Program-made: the position numbers and the translations under genes
The notes under the pieces: model-generated
What the model saw: only the letters and a program-made list of their open reading frames with translations
What the model was told of the DNA's origin: nothing
Database searches by the model: none
Shown here: one piece after another, positions 40,668 through 40,920 of the stretch
Position numbering within the stretch: the first letter of the stretch is position 1
Layout of the letters: each line of letters opens with the position of its first letter
DNA from: Actinomycetes bacterium
GTDB taxonomy: Bacteria > Actinomycetota > Acidimicrobiia > Acidimicrobiales > Palsa-688
Length of the DNA: 40,920 nt
Direction: 5' to 3'
NCBI GenBank assembly: GCA_021850325.1
Contig: JAJZMF010000021.1
Location: forward strand, 40,081 to 81,000

Positions 40668-40920
40668 GTGGACCTGAGAGCATCACACCCGGGGTGGCGT
40701 AGAGGCGCAAGGTCGTTCGTCGCCGCTGCCACGCTCGGCGGCCTGGCGCTCGGAGCCGGCATCAGCCCGGCCTCGGCGCTCACGAAGCCCGGCCCGAGCC
40801 CGAACATCCCCGTCAGTGCACAGATAACGAGCAGCAGCACCGGGCCCAACATCGAGTGCACCTGGCTGGTGGCGGACAACAACCGCGCCGGCGGGGCCGA
40901 GACCAGCAACACCAGCACCA
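40668..40920 (+). CDS. Secreted protein, N-terminal part (3' partial)
   Basis: A GTG at 40668 with GAGGAGGAG (40655-40663) upstream opens a frame that continues past the window edge (84 codons seen). The product has basic residues (WRRGARS), a hydrophobic segment (FVAAATLGGLALGAG) and a likely cleavage site at ASA-L (about residue 38), so it is exported. The mature start is rich in Ser, Thr, Asn and Pro (SAQITSSSTGPNIECTWLVA), with one cysteine. I do not recognise the family. Confidence 0.7.
   Translation, partial: MDLRASHPGWRRGARSFVAAATLGGLALGAGISPASALTKPGPSPNIPVSAQITSSSTGPNIECTWLVADNNRAGGAETSNTST

Overview
The window is strongly GC-rich, densely coded, uses GTG and TTG starts often, and has several promoters that seem to start transcription directly at a start codon. 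With the 42-residue repeats of the type GYWLV...DGGVFAFGDAKFYGS at the left edge, this suggests a high-GC actinobacterium, most likely of the class Acidimicrobiia. Class-level placement is an inference; no rRNA or tRNA gene was seen. I found no insertion sequence, phage gene or CRISPR array, and the window reads as ordinary chromosome.

Layout. (1) 1-557: the end of a secreted-type repeat protein and a possible 61-residue small protein. (2) 577-8100: a sucrose-use locus, with a GH13 sucrose phosphorylase on the minus strand divergent from a plus-strand run of LacI regulator, solute-binding protein, two MalF/MalG-type permeases and an aldo/keto reductase. The divergent region carries paired AAGCGCTT operators and recognisable promoters. 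(3) 8531-12255: a small sulfotransferase followed by a large protein that joins a 14-helix drug-exporter-type MFS carrier to an arylsulfotransferase-like propeller domain. (4) 12252-18897: an unrecognised protein, a TRIC cation channel, a ClC antiporter with CBS domains, a secreted GH-A clan glycosidase, and two DUF190 genes in tandem. (5) 19264-28151: a sugar-acid locus (2-hydroxyacid dehydrogenase, RbsA/RbsC/RbsB-type importer, beta-hydroxyacid dehydrogenase, IclR regulator, IdnO-like and IdnD-like dehydrogenases), preceded by a clear promoter with a palindromic operator over its -10 box. (6) 28308-30514: a second, Tat-exported arylsulfotransferase-like protein and a small VOC protein. (7) 30511-36482: three signalling proteins, namely a PAS-GGDEF-EAL-PAS-PAS-histidine kinase hybrid, a REC-HDOD protein and a REC protein with a degenerate HD-GYP domain. 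(8) 36544-40332: a minus-strand operon of ABC ATPase, ABC permease, histidine kinase and NarL-type regulator with 4-base overlaps throughout. (9) 40668-40920: the start of a secreted protein behind a structured leader.

How the genes work together. Region 2 would import a glucoside such as sucrose and cleave it with phosphate to glucose 1-phosphate and fructose. Region 5 would import a sugar acid and pass it through 2-keto-acid reduction, L-idonate and 5-ketogluconate to gluconate; the gluconate kinase is not in the window. Region 3 is the most unusual: a cytosolic PAPS-type sulfotransferase, an exporter and an outward-facing sulfate-transfer domain fused to that exporter could form a route that makes a sulfated molecule, exports it and transfers the sulfate outside the cell. 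This relay is a hypothesis from domain order and topology. Region 7 joins cyclic di-GMP turnover and phosphotransfer in a single polypeptide next to two likely output proteins.
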